Assembly: GCA_022059125.1 (NCBI GenBank)
Contig: JAEUWY010000020.1
Span: 1,736,001 to 1,800,000, forward strand
Length of the DNA: 64,000 bases
DNA from: Corynespora cassiicola
Lineage: Eukaryota; Ascomycota; Dothideomycetes; Pleosporales; Corynesporascaceae
Reading direction: 5' to 3'
In this document: one piece after another, positions 23,923-35,514 of the stretch
Numbering within the stretch: the stretch's first letter is position 1
How the letters are laid out: the number at the start of each line of letters is the position of its first letter
The notes under the pieces: generated by a model
The model's input: only the letters and a program-made list of their open reading frames with translations
What the model was told of the DNA's origin: nothing
The model's database searches: none
Program-made: the position numbers and the translations under genes

Positions 23923-24703
23923 GCTGGTGGTTGTTGTTGTCGGGTTCGCGGGCGCGCGCGTTTTCGGTGGTGAAGGAAACGAAGAGGAGGTGGCGAGGTA
24001 AAGCTATCACCCAGCTAGGCTAAAATGCACGCCTTGGCACGCTAGGGGGTTCACGTGATCCGGTCACCTCTCAAGGTCCACTGCTTACCTACCTAGGTAG
24101 CTAGGCAGGGCACCTAGGTGGGCAGTGGCTTACTTAATACAAATGATGCTCCTGGATATCTTTGTTGACACTGCCTCAACAGAAAATCACTGAACTATTG
24201 CTGCATTTCAGCAGCCTCGTATTTTTCCCCCGAAGCTTGAAAGCTTTGAGTGACATGGCGCCGATAGAGTGGAGGAAGAACCCGAAATACACAATTGCTT
24301 TATAATCGTAATGGATCTGACTACGTTGGCTATACTCTCACTCATGGAACCGCGTAGTGGCCCTTCCGCTTTGAGCTGAGTCGGGATGGAAAATAGCCAG
24401 ATGACATATGTAAACACTCTTTTAAGTATCCCGGCGTGCTATCCTACGACTTCATGTAGTCATTTCGTATGGATTACATCGCAGAGTCATCAACGCTGGA
24501 TGGTTTGTTAGATGGATGCTGACAGTGATTTTTAATCAAAGCTCTTTTCGTCATAGTTGCCCCTCCCCTCCCCACCCCACCTTCCATAGTTTGGCTATAA
24601 AGCTCCTCGGTTCGACGTCTGAGGCCCCATCAGCGCCACTTATCCTCTTTATCATCCCCCCAATCGATATCTCGTGCTCATTACCACTCACCAGTAATAC
24701 ACA
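23923..24703. other. divergent promoter region between BBP and the GST gene
   Basis: No coding potential seen. A hairpin-capable element lies at 24078-24128: CCACTGC (24078-24084) is inverted as GCAGTGG (24122-24128), with the palindrome CTACCTAGGTAG (24089-24100) between. It may be a small mobile-element remnant. The right end carries the GST TATA box. Confidence 0.5.
24596..24601 (+). promoter_or_regulatory. TATA box of the GST gene
   Basis: TATAAA, 108 nt before the GST ATG, in a pyrimidine-rich leader context. Confidence 0.55.
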
Positions 24704-25701
24704 ATGGCTGCCCAAGAACCCAACATCACACTCTACACAACTCAGACGCCCAACGGGATCAAAATTTCCATCACCCTGGAAGAGCTCGGACTTCCGTACA
24801 AAGTCGAGAAGATCGACATCTCCAAAAACACACAGAAAGAGCCGTGGTTCCTTGCCATCAACCCCAATGGCCGCATCCCCGCCTTGACCGACACCTTCAG
24901 CGACGGCAAGACCATCAACCTCTTCGAGAGCGGTTCCATCATGCAGTACCTGGTCTCACGATACGACAAGGACTATAAGATCAGCTACCCCGAGGGCTCA
25001 CGGGAGTGGTATGAGATGAACAACTGGCTTTTCTTCCAGAACGCTGGAGTGGGACCCATGCAAGGCCAAGCGAGTGAGTATTCTCCTATTTGAGAAGATG
25101 AGGCATAAAACGATAGGATGAGCGCAGTATTATTCAACCTGCCCACCGCAGACCTGAAATTCGGGTGCGTGAAACAGCGTCGGCTGTAAATCCAGGATGA
25201 ATAGGGCCGAGGGTGTGGTCCCTCCAAGGTGTCGACTTTCTTCGGCGATCGTAGCCCAACTTTAAGAGTATACAGTGATCAGTGTCAATAGTAACGTCTA
25301 CAGATCACTTTAGTCGTTATGCTCCTGAGCACATTCAGTATGGAATCGACCGTTATCAGAACGAGACCCGCCGCCTCTACGGCGTGTTGGACAAGCATCT
25401 TGCGTCTAACAGCTACGACTACCTGATGGGCTCCAAGTGCACCATTGCTGACATTGCACACTGGGGCTGGATTGCGGCTGCAGGCTGGTGCGGCGTCGAC
25501 ATCGACGAGTTCCCTACGCTCAAGGCCTGGGAGGAGCGCATGGCTGCGCGTCCTGCCCTCGAGAAGGGCCGCCACGTTCCTGATCCCCACACCATCAAGG
25601 AGCTTCTCAAGGACAAGGCCAAGATGGAGCATGTTGCTGCTGAGAGTAAGAAGTGGGTGCAGGCGGGGATGAAGGAGGACGCGAAGAAGAGCGAGAAGTA
25701 A
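24704..25701 (+). CDS. glutathione S-transferase, Ure2-like
   Basis: Cytosolic glutathione transferase of 255 residues that conjugates glutathione to electrophiles or reduces peroxides. Exons 24704-25073 and 25304-25701 join in phase 1 to give QGQA|NHFSRYAPEHIQYG. The N-terminal thioredoxin-like domain (ITLYTTQTPNGIKISITLEE) includes the glutathione-contacting NPNGRIPAL (cis-Pro) and ESGSIMQYL. The C-terminal all-alpha domain contains GSKCTIADIAHWGWI, the N-capping box segment of GSTs. The QGQANHF...YGIDRY pattern is typical of the fungal Ure2-like class. The tail is Lys-rich (AGMKEDAKKSEK). The 230-nt intron is longer than most here. No nitrogen-regulator prion domain is present, so a detoxification role is more likely than Ure2 signalling. 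Confidence 0.94.
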
Positions 25702-28700
25702 GTCGAAACTCCTTTTGCCTGACTGCGGGTGTGAGGGAGGGGAACAGCGAGTGCGCCCTTCGTGGTTGCAATTTGGATCGAGTAACGGCGTGGGCCTTGC
25801 GAGTCAGTGGGGAGGTACAAGGACCAGTATTGTCCGATAACCGTATGTGTTAAGAACAGAGCCTGGACGTTGAAAAGCCTGGTTGACACATGCATATAAC
25901 AGGTTGTAGATGTCTATATCGCATCATTTCATCCGATCCAATGCAGATATTTTTCGCTCCAGCCAATCGGAGGAAACATTTGTTACCTCCTCTGCTCCCC
26001 ACTTTCCGAAACTTGGGCGTGGACACTTTTTCCATCTCCAGGGTGTGACTGAAAGGTTTAGTCGAGCCCCACGTAGTATCCCGCAGCCAACAACCGCGAA
26101 CCCGAGTCTCAGCTCGTAGAAGTTCGGTTACGTCTAGAATGTCACACCATGACTAGGAAAATGCCTGCTAGTGATGTGATTGTGGAGAAGCAGCGACAGC
26201 GGCATCGTCCCGATTCTCGCTTCACCATGCAGGGCGATATTACCGAAAACATGCATCCGGCCTTAGGACCTCAAACCGGCGCATATTATATATGTGGGGG
26301 AGAATAAGAGTCTCGAAGGCCCCTCTTGGGAAGCTTGATCCGGGGCTTCCGTACATGAATTCCACGAAAAAGCCAGGTATTCCCCGTCATAAGACCGATG
26401 GACGTGGAAGAGGCTTGCAGCAAGCTCGTCAACTTCCAACCTCCGCATTCTGCGCCTGCATGCGGGCACTCCATGCACCCCAGAGTGTACGCACATATAG
26501 CAAGCCCTTTAATCCCACCCCTTGATGATCTCGAATCCAGCTGCGATCGACTGCCTAGATGGAGGATATATGCGATACTGGTGCGACTATATGAGCACTT
26601 GGCTGCATCAGTGTGGACTCTCATATGCATCCACACTTCTAGCCCTCTGGATGGCTTCAGCCATATCCGCTTTGAGGCTGCCTTTTGATGTGGGCTCATC
26701 TAACCGAAGCGGCTGGCCCTCGTTTTTAACGGCAGCCTTTACCTTTCTGGATGGTGTCGCGTCGTCCCCTTTCCTCCTGGAGGTATAATTGATCGAATTA
26801 AGGGTGAGCCATAATGACCTGCGAGTCAATACGCCATCGCCGCTTTCCGCATTCCTTCGGGCCAAGAGTTGTCTGGAAGCGGGCGCCTGTTCCCGCGGAG
26901 CTTGACGAATCCGGGGAAAATATAGATTTCACTGACAAGCAATCTCTTCGTGCCTGGGTACGTAGTAATTTAGTACAACGTCGCTTCCGGGCACGTACCT
27001 AGGCGCAAACATGACGGGGCCCTTGATTCCGAAAAGGGAGACATGGGCTGGTCGTGAATTTCGAGGCTTCGCCATTCGCAGATTAGCACTGCTAGGCAAG
27101 GATGAACGCCTCATTCCAATCAAAGGGTTTTGCAACACTCCACTATCCAGCTTGCTCGAGCTTCTAAAGTCGGCATCGGATGAGCTCTGCATTGCAAGAG
27201 CCCTAGTGTCTTCGTTGTCCACTCGCCGTCGCCTGGGAAGGAGGCAACCAAATATCAAATGAGCCGAGAGTCTTACCCCAGCGGTTTGCGGGGGATTTGC
27301 TCGATCAGCGCCAGGGCTGACCATTCAGGCAAAAAGTGAAAGGACGGGCTATGTCGTGTTCAACCCGGTCATACCTACGTAAACATCTGGCTTGCCCGAA
27401 ATAGCACACGATCAATCAGACGCCGTGCAGTTACACAAATCGAAATTTCGCGCCTCATCTGGGGAGAAAAGAAAGAAAAAAGACCAGCCAATACAATAAG
27501 CTTGGGTCCTGCGTGCCAGGTATCTCCTGCGCCCAGAATGTAGTCGAAATGTGGGGTATTCTGCCGGTATGCACCTCCCCTGTCTGAACAAGCGCGTGGT
27601 CTTCTTCTGGAGTGTGACCGAATCCTGTAGTACCGTTGGACGACTCTAAGCGTATACCGGTAGGGCGGAAAAGTCGGGGTTGGGGGTGCGGCAGCTCCGC
27701 CTGAACTCATTTACGGCCCGGCGGTGCAACTTAAGCGTCGATTTTGATTGCATGTATGCATGAGACAGAAACTGGGGAACAGAGACATGTGAGAAATAAG
27801 AAATCAGTCGAAGATCATCGCGAAGGATGCGAACGACTTTCTGTCCAACACTCTGTCTCATGCTGGCCAATGCCAGTATGATAGACATCGCCCCAGCATG
27901 CTTCAACGAATGGTGTAGGGTAAGAATAAATGGAAGGCCATGCAAATGCGTCGACATGTAGACTTCGACAACGTTGGATTAGGGAGGATTGTACCTGGCG
28001 GCGAAGTGCTCCGATAGAGAGCAGGATATAGGCCGGGTTTAGGATACACAACGCTCGCGGAGTCTCCTAAACAATCGAAGCGTTGAAAAAGCACTATAGT
28101 CGGGAATGTCTACGGAGTAGGAAGTGGCTCAAGATATGGCTTCCAAAGAGGCGGTTTCGCGTGCTGAAGCGTGAAGTTGGCTCGGCGCATTCCCAAGATT
28201 CGATTCGCGCAAGCGCATATGATGAGCTGTCAGCGGCAACATGGAAGACAATCATGCTCACTCCTGCATCTCGTTCGTGCTACTCGGATAGTGCTGATTC
28301 TCCTCCACGGGGACGTGTGGAGATGGGATGGGGCACGCACTGGCCTCTACAGGGCACGGAACGGCTTGCAATTCTAGATGTGATACGCGCTTCCCTAGTA
28401 CGAGTCATTCACCGTAGTTTCAGAAGGCATGGCCTGCCTTCGAGTTTTCGAGGACGAAAGGGAAGAGTTTTGTGGCTTTGTTTTGTCGCCCGCATGACGG
28501 CATACACACCGTCACGCATGTGTATTTGGCCGCCGCCGCCTTCATCATATTGCCTCAAGGCAGCACGCGCGAGTTTCAGGGCGAATTGTCTTAGGGATGG
28601 GCACACCCCTCTCCAAAAGCAACTAGTCGTCCGGGGAAAGGGAGACATGTCTATAAGACACAACATTATGAAATCTCCGACCCTGCTCGCTCGCGAAAGT

Positions 28701-29375
28701 CTGGAGAAGGGGCCTTCGGAGGCCTCACCGTTGGCCGATTGCATGCACCAAGCGCATCGCTGGGCATTGCAGCTGGTCAGGCGATGCAAGCCACCTCCAG
28801 GGTCGGTCTCAGGGACAACGTCTGCAGATGGCGTGGCCAAGGTGTTGCCAGAGTTCGTTGCGGGTGTTGACGAGAGATGAGGGCGCTAGGCCTTAAGGGA
28901 AAGGGTTCTCGAGGTCCTGACAGGCCTTTTGCGGGGCTTCCGTGCGGGCATTTAACCGGACGGCGTTTTGACCATTCACAGGTTCCTGGTTGAACGGGTA
29001 AATTCATCCCCTCCCCGCGACCTGCAACGACTTGCCTCCCAGACACCGGGAGCCGTGGGCAAGTGCCCCAGATCGTCGAGGCCAATCCTCCATGATAGAA
29101 TTAATGATTGCGTACTGTGATATTGGTCTGCTAGTGATCTCGCTTCTCGAAGCCCTCGTGGACGCATGGAAGCATCAAGCCACAGATCCTGACCCTGGAA
29201 ACAGCCCATCGCGACCAGGATTTACAAAGGCGGACGTTGTTCCTCGGCAGTGTAAGTGCCCACGCAGGCCCACATCTGAGCGCTTCCCCAAGTATCTCAT
29301 GACCGTCCTTGGACTTTCCCGGTGACTGTGACACTCACCTTGGACAACCCGAAATTTCCACGACACGTCGCCATT
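25702..29375. other. 3.7-kb gene-free stretch
   Basis: Many frames of 60-265 codons exist (the largest on the plus strand, 28083-28880), but none shows a domain, splice pattern or strand preference and they overlap on both strands. I see no transposase or reverse-transcriptase remnant. The promoter and leader of the XlnR-type regulator lie at the right end. Confidence 0.45.
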
Positions 29376-32101
29376 ATGGATAACCCACCGGTTGAAGTGA
29401 ACAAACAAGAACGCAGAGGCTCTGCACCGATCAAAAGACGAGTCAGTCGAGCTTGCGATCACTGCCATCGCATGCGAACAAGATGCAATGGACAGGCGCC
29501 TTGCTCACGTTGTATTGGTACGGAACACAGCCTCTCCTTGTCGCCGCTTGCACACCTGACGTTTCTGCAGAACTGGAGTATGTCTGCCAGTACAACAGAG
29601 AGAAAAAGAGAAGAGGCAAGGTCAGAGAGTTTTTTTTCCGTACCGACTTTCGGTGTTGTTTACTCTCCTAGGTGCCGCGACACATCCAGAAGCAAAGAGA
29701 GGAGGCAGCGCAGTCGGGACAACGCAGCCCGAACGAAAATGGGCTTTCCATCCAGACCAGCGGCCAATTTGAAAGGGGCGACATGATTTCAGAGATGGAT
29801 GAAGAATTATGGTCGCCAGCAGAACCCACGCCAATTGCACAGCATTTCCCGACAGGCAAAGGCGACATGCATAGTGTGTCGTCGCCGGGGTGGAATGCTC
29901 TTCCCGCGAGTAAGTTGAGGCGCAATTGCCAGGACCCGCCGCCCATCATGCTCACAATGAGGTATTAGGCGCAGGCTTTAATCCGCCCGGAAACCACATG
30001 ATGATCGATCCGCTCTTGCTAGGACCTGGAGAGGCAAACCCATATGCTCATCCGCAAATGCACGCTGGGATCCCGCGCAATGAAGATTTGATGTTCGCGA
30101 TGAATGAGATGCATCTCGTCCACGAGACTGGCACACCCGTGACGGTCCCGCCCGAATTCGGCAACATGGGGTATCCGCTCCATTTTTCCACGGTCCGCCA
30201 ATCTTCCCCGCACAGCTATGGGTCCGGCGATACAGGGTCACCACAATCTGGTGTGAGTGCGGCTTCATCCCACCACGGAATGGTAGCGTGCAGGTACCCT
30301 GTTCTTAAACCCTTGATTCCTCATTTGGGAACGATCATCTCAGTACCCATGGCATGCGATCTTCTGGATTTCTACTTTCAGAGCTCATCGTCGGTGTTCA
30401 TGGAGCCTGTTTCGCCGTATATTCTCGGAAATGTCTTTAGGAAGCGGTCGTTTTTGCGCCAACACAAGCCGAGGAAGTGCAGCCCCGCCCTGCTTGCTAG
30501 TATGCTCTGGGTAGCTGCGCAAACCAGCGAAGCAAGCTATTTGACATCTTCTCCGTCGGCGCGAGGCCTTATATGCCAAAAGCTATGGAAACTGTCAGTA
30601 GATCTTTTGAAGCCTCTGGTACATTCACCGTCCTCGCATGGCTTCGCTCAAGGGGCGGGTGGAATGGTCAGCCCAGCAGCGCACGACACCTTTGGTGTTG
30701 ATCGAGTAATGGGACGATATGACGGCAGGATGGATTCCGGAATGCCACCCACTAGCACATTGGACGATGTGGCGACTTATCTCAACCTGGGTGTTGTTAC
30801 ATCTGCGAGCGAATACAAGGCTGCATCTCTTCGCTGGTGGAATGCAGCGTGGTCATTGGCGAGAGAGTTGAAGTTGGGAAGAGAGCTACCGCAGGATCCT
30901 TCACGCGAACGCGATACGAACGGAGAAAATGGTGACGGCGACACGGGCATGTCGGATTGTGCGAACTCTGGAGCACACATACCGGCTGGAACCCCGACTG
31001 CAGCGCTCGTGGAAGAGATGAAGGAGGAGAGGCGAAGACTGTGGTGGCTCCTTTACATGATTGACCGCCATCTTGGACTGTGCTACAACCGGCCATTGGC
31101 GATGCTGGACAATGAGTGTGAGGACCTGTACCAACCGGTACCAGACACACTGTGGCAAGCCGGCGAATTCTATACTGGAAACCCCGGGACAAAAAGAAAG
31201 GGACTCACCTTTCAATGCACATCGCACGATGTTTTCGGCTTTTTCCTCCCTCTGATGACGATCCTCGGCGATATTGTAGACCTCAATGCGCAAAAGAATC
31301 ACCCTAGATTCGGACAACGACGGACGACCAACTGGGAGCTACACGAGTCTGAAATCACTCTCCAGCTTGAGAGGTACGCGTATAGCATCCAAGAGTTCAA
31401 GTCCCAGCATGGTTGTGGGCCTGCGAATGACGATTCCGCCAACAAGACCAATGGTACTCCTGATCCGGTCAAAGGTGAATTGATTCATCAGACTAGGAAA
31501 GTCTGCGCATATGGTAAGTCTAGTGCAAAACATGCATTGGAAGGATATGTGCTGATCAAGAAAATAGCCACTCACATCATGCATGTTCTCCACATCTTGC
31601 TACATGGAAAGTGGGATCCTGTAGCTCTTTTGGAGGATGACAACATGTGGATCTGCTCTCCATCCTTCCTTGCTGCCACATCAAATGCGATTTCTGCAGC
31701 GCATGCAGTCGAAGAGATACTGGAGCTGGATCCAGATCTCTCCTTCATGCCGTATCTATTTGGAATGGTAAGTCCACTGTGGTTGGCTTTGGCAAAAGGA
31801 ATATCTGACTTTGGAACAGTACTTGCTTCAGGGAAGCTTGATTTTACTGTTACTGGCCGACAAACTGTCGACCGAGACGAACGAGGGCGTCATCAAGGCA
31901 TGCGAGACGATCGTACGCGCTCATGAAGCCGCCTGCGTTACTCTCTCAACAGAGTACCAGAGGAATTTCCGAAAAGTGATGCTTTCGACCCTGGCCCAGA
32001 TAAAGGGCCATGGGCATGCCCGTGAAATGACACCAGCAAAGAGGCGAGAAGTACTGTCGTTGTATCGATGGACCAGCCTAGGGAATGGCCTTGCGATCTA
32101 A
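29376..32101 (+). CDS. Zn2Cys6 transcription factor of the XlnR/ClrB type
   Basis: Activator related to the fungal regulators of xylan, cellulose and mannan breakdown; 818 residues from the Met at 29376. An in-frame Met at 29322 would add 18. Exons: 29376-29517, 29571-29620, 29672-29909, 29969-31513, 31568-31767, 31820-32101. Splicing completes the zinc cluster: [19 protein letters not shown], then PCSRC-IELEYVC and [15 protein letters not shown]. The donor at 29621 (GTCAGA) is weak, but the 51-nt intron restores the frame and motif. The fungal_trans region spans about residues 230-600 ([20 protein letters not shown]). The C-terminus ([63 protein letters not shown]) strongly resembles XlnR. 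The DNA-binding region differs from XlnR proper (CDQCNQLRTKCDG as I recall it), so this is probably a paralogue such as ClrB/CLR-2. Confidence 0.88.
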
Positions 32102-33513
32102 ACGAACAAAAAAACAATGAACTAACGAGTTATTGTATGATTATGTATGTGTTTTTTGGGCATGAATTGAGTTGGAATGCGAGGTCTGGACCTTCGTTTG
32201 GGGCAAAAAAGCAATCATCTACGCATAGTTAATACGATTACAACCACTGGATGAGAGGAGCAATGAGATACATGATACCTGGCGTTGTGTGTCCGCACAG
32301 ACATTTGTACCTGAAATTTACCGGTTGCTGTTATCAACCGGTAGAGATAATCGGCCCTTAATTCCTTCGTACATGTGGAGAAGTGATGCGCGGGCTATCA
32401 GAACCAAGCAGCTTGCAGCCGCTAAAGCACCAAGGTACCTGAAACTATCCATGAGGAGGAAAGACCATCCTTAGGACTGAAGCACGCTCCTCCACTCGAT
32501 CGGCCGTCTTTGGGGGTCGGTTATCGTCCGCCTAGTGCCCAGTGAATGTGGAGCTTCGCCAGTAACGCTTGGTGGACCCTGTGCGATACTCTTGTTGGTT
32601 AGAGTCTCGTCAGGCATTGGTGAGCAGCTGGAGTGAGGTCGAAACAAAGTTTTTAGCGTTCGAAGAGGGAGACAACGAACGGGCAAGTGTGACTTCCTAT
32701 CTGGCGTGAGATGCCACGTGATTTGTGATTGGGCATCCGCGGAGCCTGCAGCCGTGGTTAGCCCCGATTAAACACGGGAGGTTTGCGTGTACCGGTAGGT
32801 AAGATTTGATGATTAAAAGGCACGAGATCCTCCCGCGATTCGGCCAGATCGATCCATTATCGTCGCTGCGCCCAAGTACCTAATTCCTTTGTAACGCCAT
32901 ATTGCGGCGCTGCCACGCTGCGGAATCACAACCCAAGTGCACCAGTAGAAGCCGCCGGCGCGGCACAACACGAACGGACTTCATTTGGATCTCGCCGCAT
33001 GCCTCGTACTCAACAACATGTCACCATAATCTCAACACACGTAGGAAAAGTCAAATACGGAAGCCGCTATCACCGTGCAAAGTGCATGGGCTCAAGCACG
33101 CAGCTGAAGTAGGCAGGTCGGCCTTGCTCGACATCAATGGTGCGGTACTGAGACCCGAGTTGCATAAGAAGATGTTATCAGATTCGTGTAACAAGTCACA
33201 AAGAATAGATTGCTCCTGCGGAGAACCCGGACATTACGGCTTTTAATGTCGCAGATCGAGAAAATCTCTACTACACCGTGGCCCAGGCGTGTGAATGCAG
33301 GGACCATATACCCTCCCCACCCCTCTGCAACCCTGATCCAAAGGCGTGCAGGGTTTGTTTATCTACGATATAGCGACCCTCATAAATGCATATGACAATG
33401 TGTGGCGGATGGCTTGGCATCGGCAGTGATGGTGCCACCCGACCCAAGAGACTGAAGGTTACGACGTGTTGGTAGCGGGATACTCAAAGGAAATCGTGGT
33501 ATTCATGACTGTC
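32102..33513. other. convergent intergenic region
   Basis: 3' flanks of the XlnR-type regulator (+) and gaaC (-). Short frames only; nothing recognised. Confidence 0.5.
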
Positions 33514-34494
33514 TCATAAGCTCTTCTCAACCTCCATGACCTCGCGAACACCTTCCGCAACAGCGTCGACCTTGTCCTGAGGAAGCCTCTTAAGAGGTCG
33601 GCGAGGGTAACCACCGTAGCCATAGTAGGACTGGATGGCAGACTTGGTTCCTGGAATCGCAGCCTTGGTAAGGACCCAGTCACCCTTGCTCAGCACCTTT
33701 TGCAGGGCCAGAGCCTCGTCGTACTTGCCCTCGGCCCACAGGTTCCAAACCTTGACGCAGACCTTGGGGATGACATTGGCGCCTCCGGCGATGATGCCAG
33801 AGCCACCACTGGCAGCAGTCTGGGCCGTGAAGTCGGCCATGCCTCCAAAGGCCATGTATCCACTGCCGTTGTCCGCAGTGGTGACGGCGTTGGTGGCCAG
33901 AGCCACCCTGGTAAGCTTACCAGTGTTGCCGCAGGTGAACTTGGTTCCGACAATGTTGGGGTGTTTGGCGAGCTTGATGATGAGGTCGCTGTCCATGTCG
34001 ATGCCGGCAACAGCACCGGGGTAGTTGTACAGAATGACGGGGAGTGGTGAGCCATCGGCGACCTTGGTGAAGTACTCGTAGATGGCATCCTCGTCAATGG
34101 CGTAGCGGTAGTAGCTGGGCGGGACCAAAAGAACGTACTCGCCGCCAGCAGCCTCGGCCTCCTTGCAGAGCTCAATGGTGAGCTTGATGCCCTGCTCGGA
34201 GGCTCCCACGATGACGGGAACGTTCTGGTATCCGGCCTCATCCAGAGCCTCGCGGGTTGCTCGCGTGATTGCGGCCTTCTCGGCTCGTGATAGGTGGACG
34301 GCCTCTCCGTTGGAACCCATTGTTACTAGACCGACCAGACCGGCCTCGGCAAGGCGCACAGCGTGCTTCTTGACTGTGGGGATGTCGACCTCCTCGGTCT
34401 CGGGGTCGAAGAAGGTCATGGTCGGCGAGTAGATGCCTGGCCGGAGAGGCGTGCGTTCTTTGGCATGGCCATTGCTGTGGCCGTTCGAGCTCAT
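33514..34494 (-). CDS. gaaC: 2-keto-3-deoxy-L-galactonate aldolase (DapA/DHDPS family)
   Basis: Class I aldolase of 326 residues in one exon. The TIM-barrel DHDPS family signatures are clear: GLVTMGSNGEAVHL near the N-terminus, the catalytic Tyr in YNYPGAVAGIDM and the Schiff-base Lys in NIVGTKFTCGN. Among fungal members, GaaC/LGA1 splits 2-keto-3-deoxy-L-galactonate into pyruvate and L-glyceraldehyde, the third step of D-galacturonate catabolism. That identity is inferred mainly from the divergent partner next door, a GaaA-like reductase; the aldolase-reductase pair with a shared promoter is a known arrangement in pectin-degrading fungi. Without this context the call would be only 'DHDPS-family aldolase' (other options: 4-hydroxy-2-oxoglutarate or other keto-acid aldolases). 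Confidence 0.85.
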   Translation of the reverse strand: MSSNGHSNGHAKERTPLRPGIYSPTMTFFDPETEEVDIPTVKKHAVRLAEAGLVGLVTMGSNGEAVHLSRAEKAAITRATREALDEAGYQNVPVIVGASEQGIKLTIELCKEAEAAGGEYVLLVPPSYYRYAIDEDAIYEYFTKVADGSPLPVILYNYPGAVAGIDMDSDLIIKLAKHPNIVGTKFTCGNTGKLTRVALATNAVTTADNGSGYMAFGGMADFTAQTAASGGSGIIAGGANVIPKVCVKVWNLWAEGKYDEALALQKVLSKGDWVLTKAAIPGTKSAIQSYYGYGGYPRRPLKRLPQDKVDAVAEGVREVMEVEKSL

Positions 34495-35514
34495 GGTGGC
34501 GATGCGGGGGAGGGTGGTCAGTTAGACAGACGGGACGAAGGCCACTGGAAAGAGGAAGAGGCCGGGGGAAAGAGAGGAGATCGAGCTGTCAGTGTCAGAG
34601 GGCGGCATGAACTGTGGTCAGCTTTTAATATAACAGCGAGATGGAGGGCAATCGGCGTAAAGTAGGGAGACGACTAGCCCGCAGCCCAGAGCCATCCCAC
34701 TTGACCCTCCTCTTCCATGTGTCGAGCGCGTCAACAGGCGGCGTTCATTCGCCGAAGAGGGCAGCGTCTTGACAGCACGAAAGCTAAGAAGCGGCCAGAG
34801 CCCGTTGCGTGCAGGGCTGTGGGCTGATGGCCGCTTGGGCGCGAGTTCGGCGCAGACAGGCGCGAAATGCGGGACATGTTGCGGCCTTTTTTTTTCTACA
34901 AGAGTGACTAAAATTATCGAGCGTCTTATGGGACGAGATCCTGCTGTGGTAGGGGGAATGTTCGGCACTGTGGCACTGCATCAAAGAGGGCCGATGTTGG
35001 AGGACTCGTTCGCGTCGGAAGAATTACGTCCACGAATGGGCCGCGGCTTGTTAGCGTGGGGTGCATCACGGCGCACCACGGGCCACGACGGTTGCAGTGG
35101 CACGCGTGCGGCCGGGGCATGCTTGGCCTGGGGAAGATTGCCATGCAGCCATCTGTTGCCCTCATCCGCGCTTCACGGCCGCGAAGGAGGCGTTGGACAA
35201 GCGCTCCATGGCTGCGAGACGGCATTCCGGCAAAATTGTTGGAGCGTCACGCAGCAAACCCCTCATGGCAGATGAAGATATATTTTCCGTGTATCGATGG
35301 GAAGGGCCAGCCCCATTGGCAGTTCAAAGACCGAGGGCAGACGCCGAAGCGCGTTGACGTGCAGCAGCCCACTACCCGCGACATTTCCCCAGGCGTGTAA
35401 GAGACACTCGAGGCTCGAGAAAGCACCCTATATCGCTGGCCGTCCCCTCCCCCGCTGCAGAGCCCAGCCATTGATCCTCTCACGCCGCACAAACGAGACC
35501 TATACTGAGCAACC
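34495..35514. promoter_or_regulatory. shared bidirectional promoter of gaaC and gaaA
   Basis: The start codons of gaaC (-) and gaaA (+) are 1,020 nt apart with no gene between. On the minus strand TCCTCCAA lies at 35004-34997. It matches the core of the galacturonate-responsive element TCCNCCAAT (GaaR site, recalled from the Aspergillus/Botrytis literature) except for the last base. A run of nine T lies near 34888. No clear TATA box was found. Confidence 0.55.
34997..35004 (-). promoter_or_regulatory. candidate GaaR-type galacturonate-responsive element
   Basis: TCCTCCAA read on the minus strand, about 500 nt from each start codon in the gaaC/gaaA intergenic region. It fits CCNCCAA fully and TCCNCCAAT in 8 of 9 positions. 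The position is right for a site serving both genes, but the motif is short. Confidence 0.4.

Noticed and set aside
28083..28880. 265-codon plus-strand frame with an overlapping 143-codon antisense frame
   Set aside because: Neither strand shows a family motif and the region has no splice or promoter signs.
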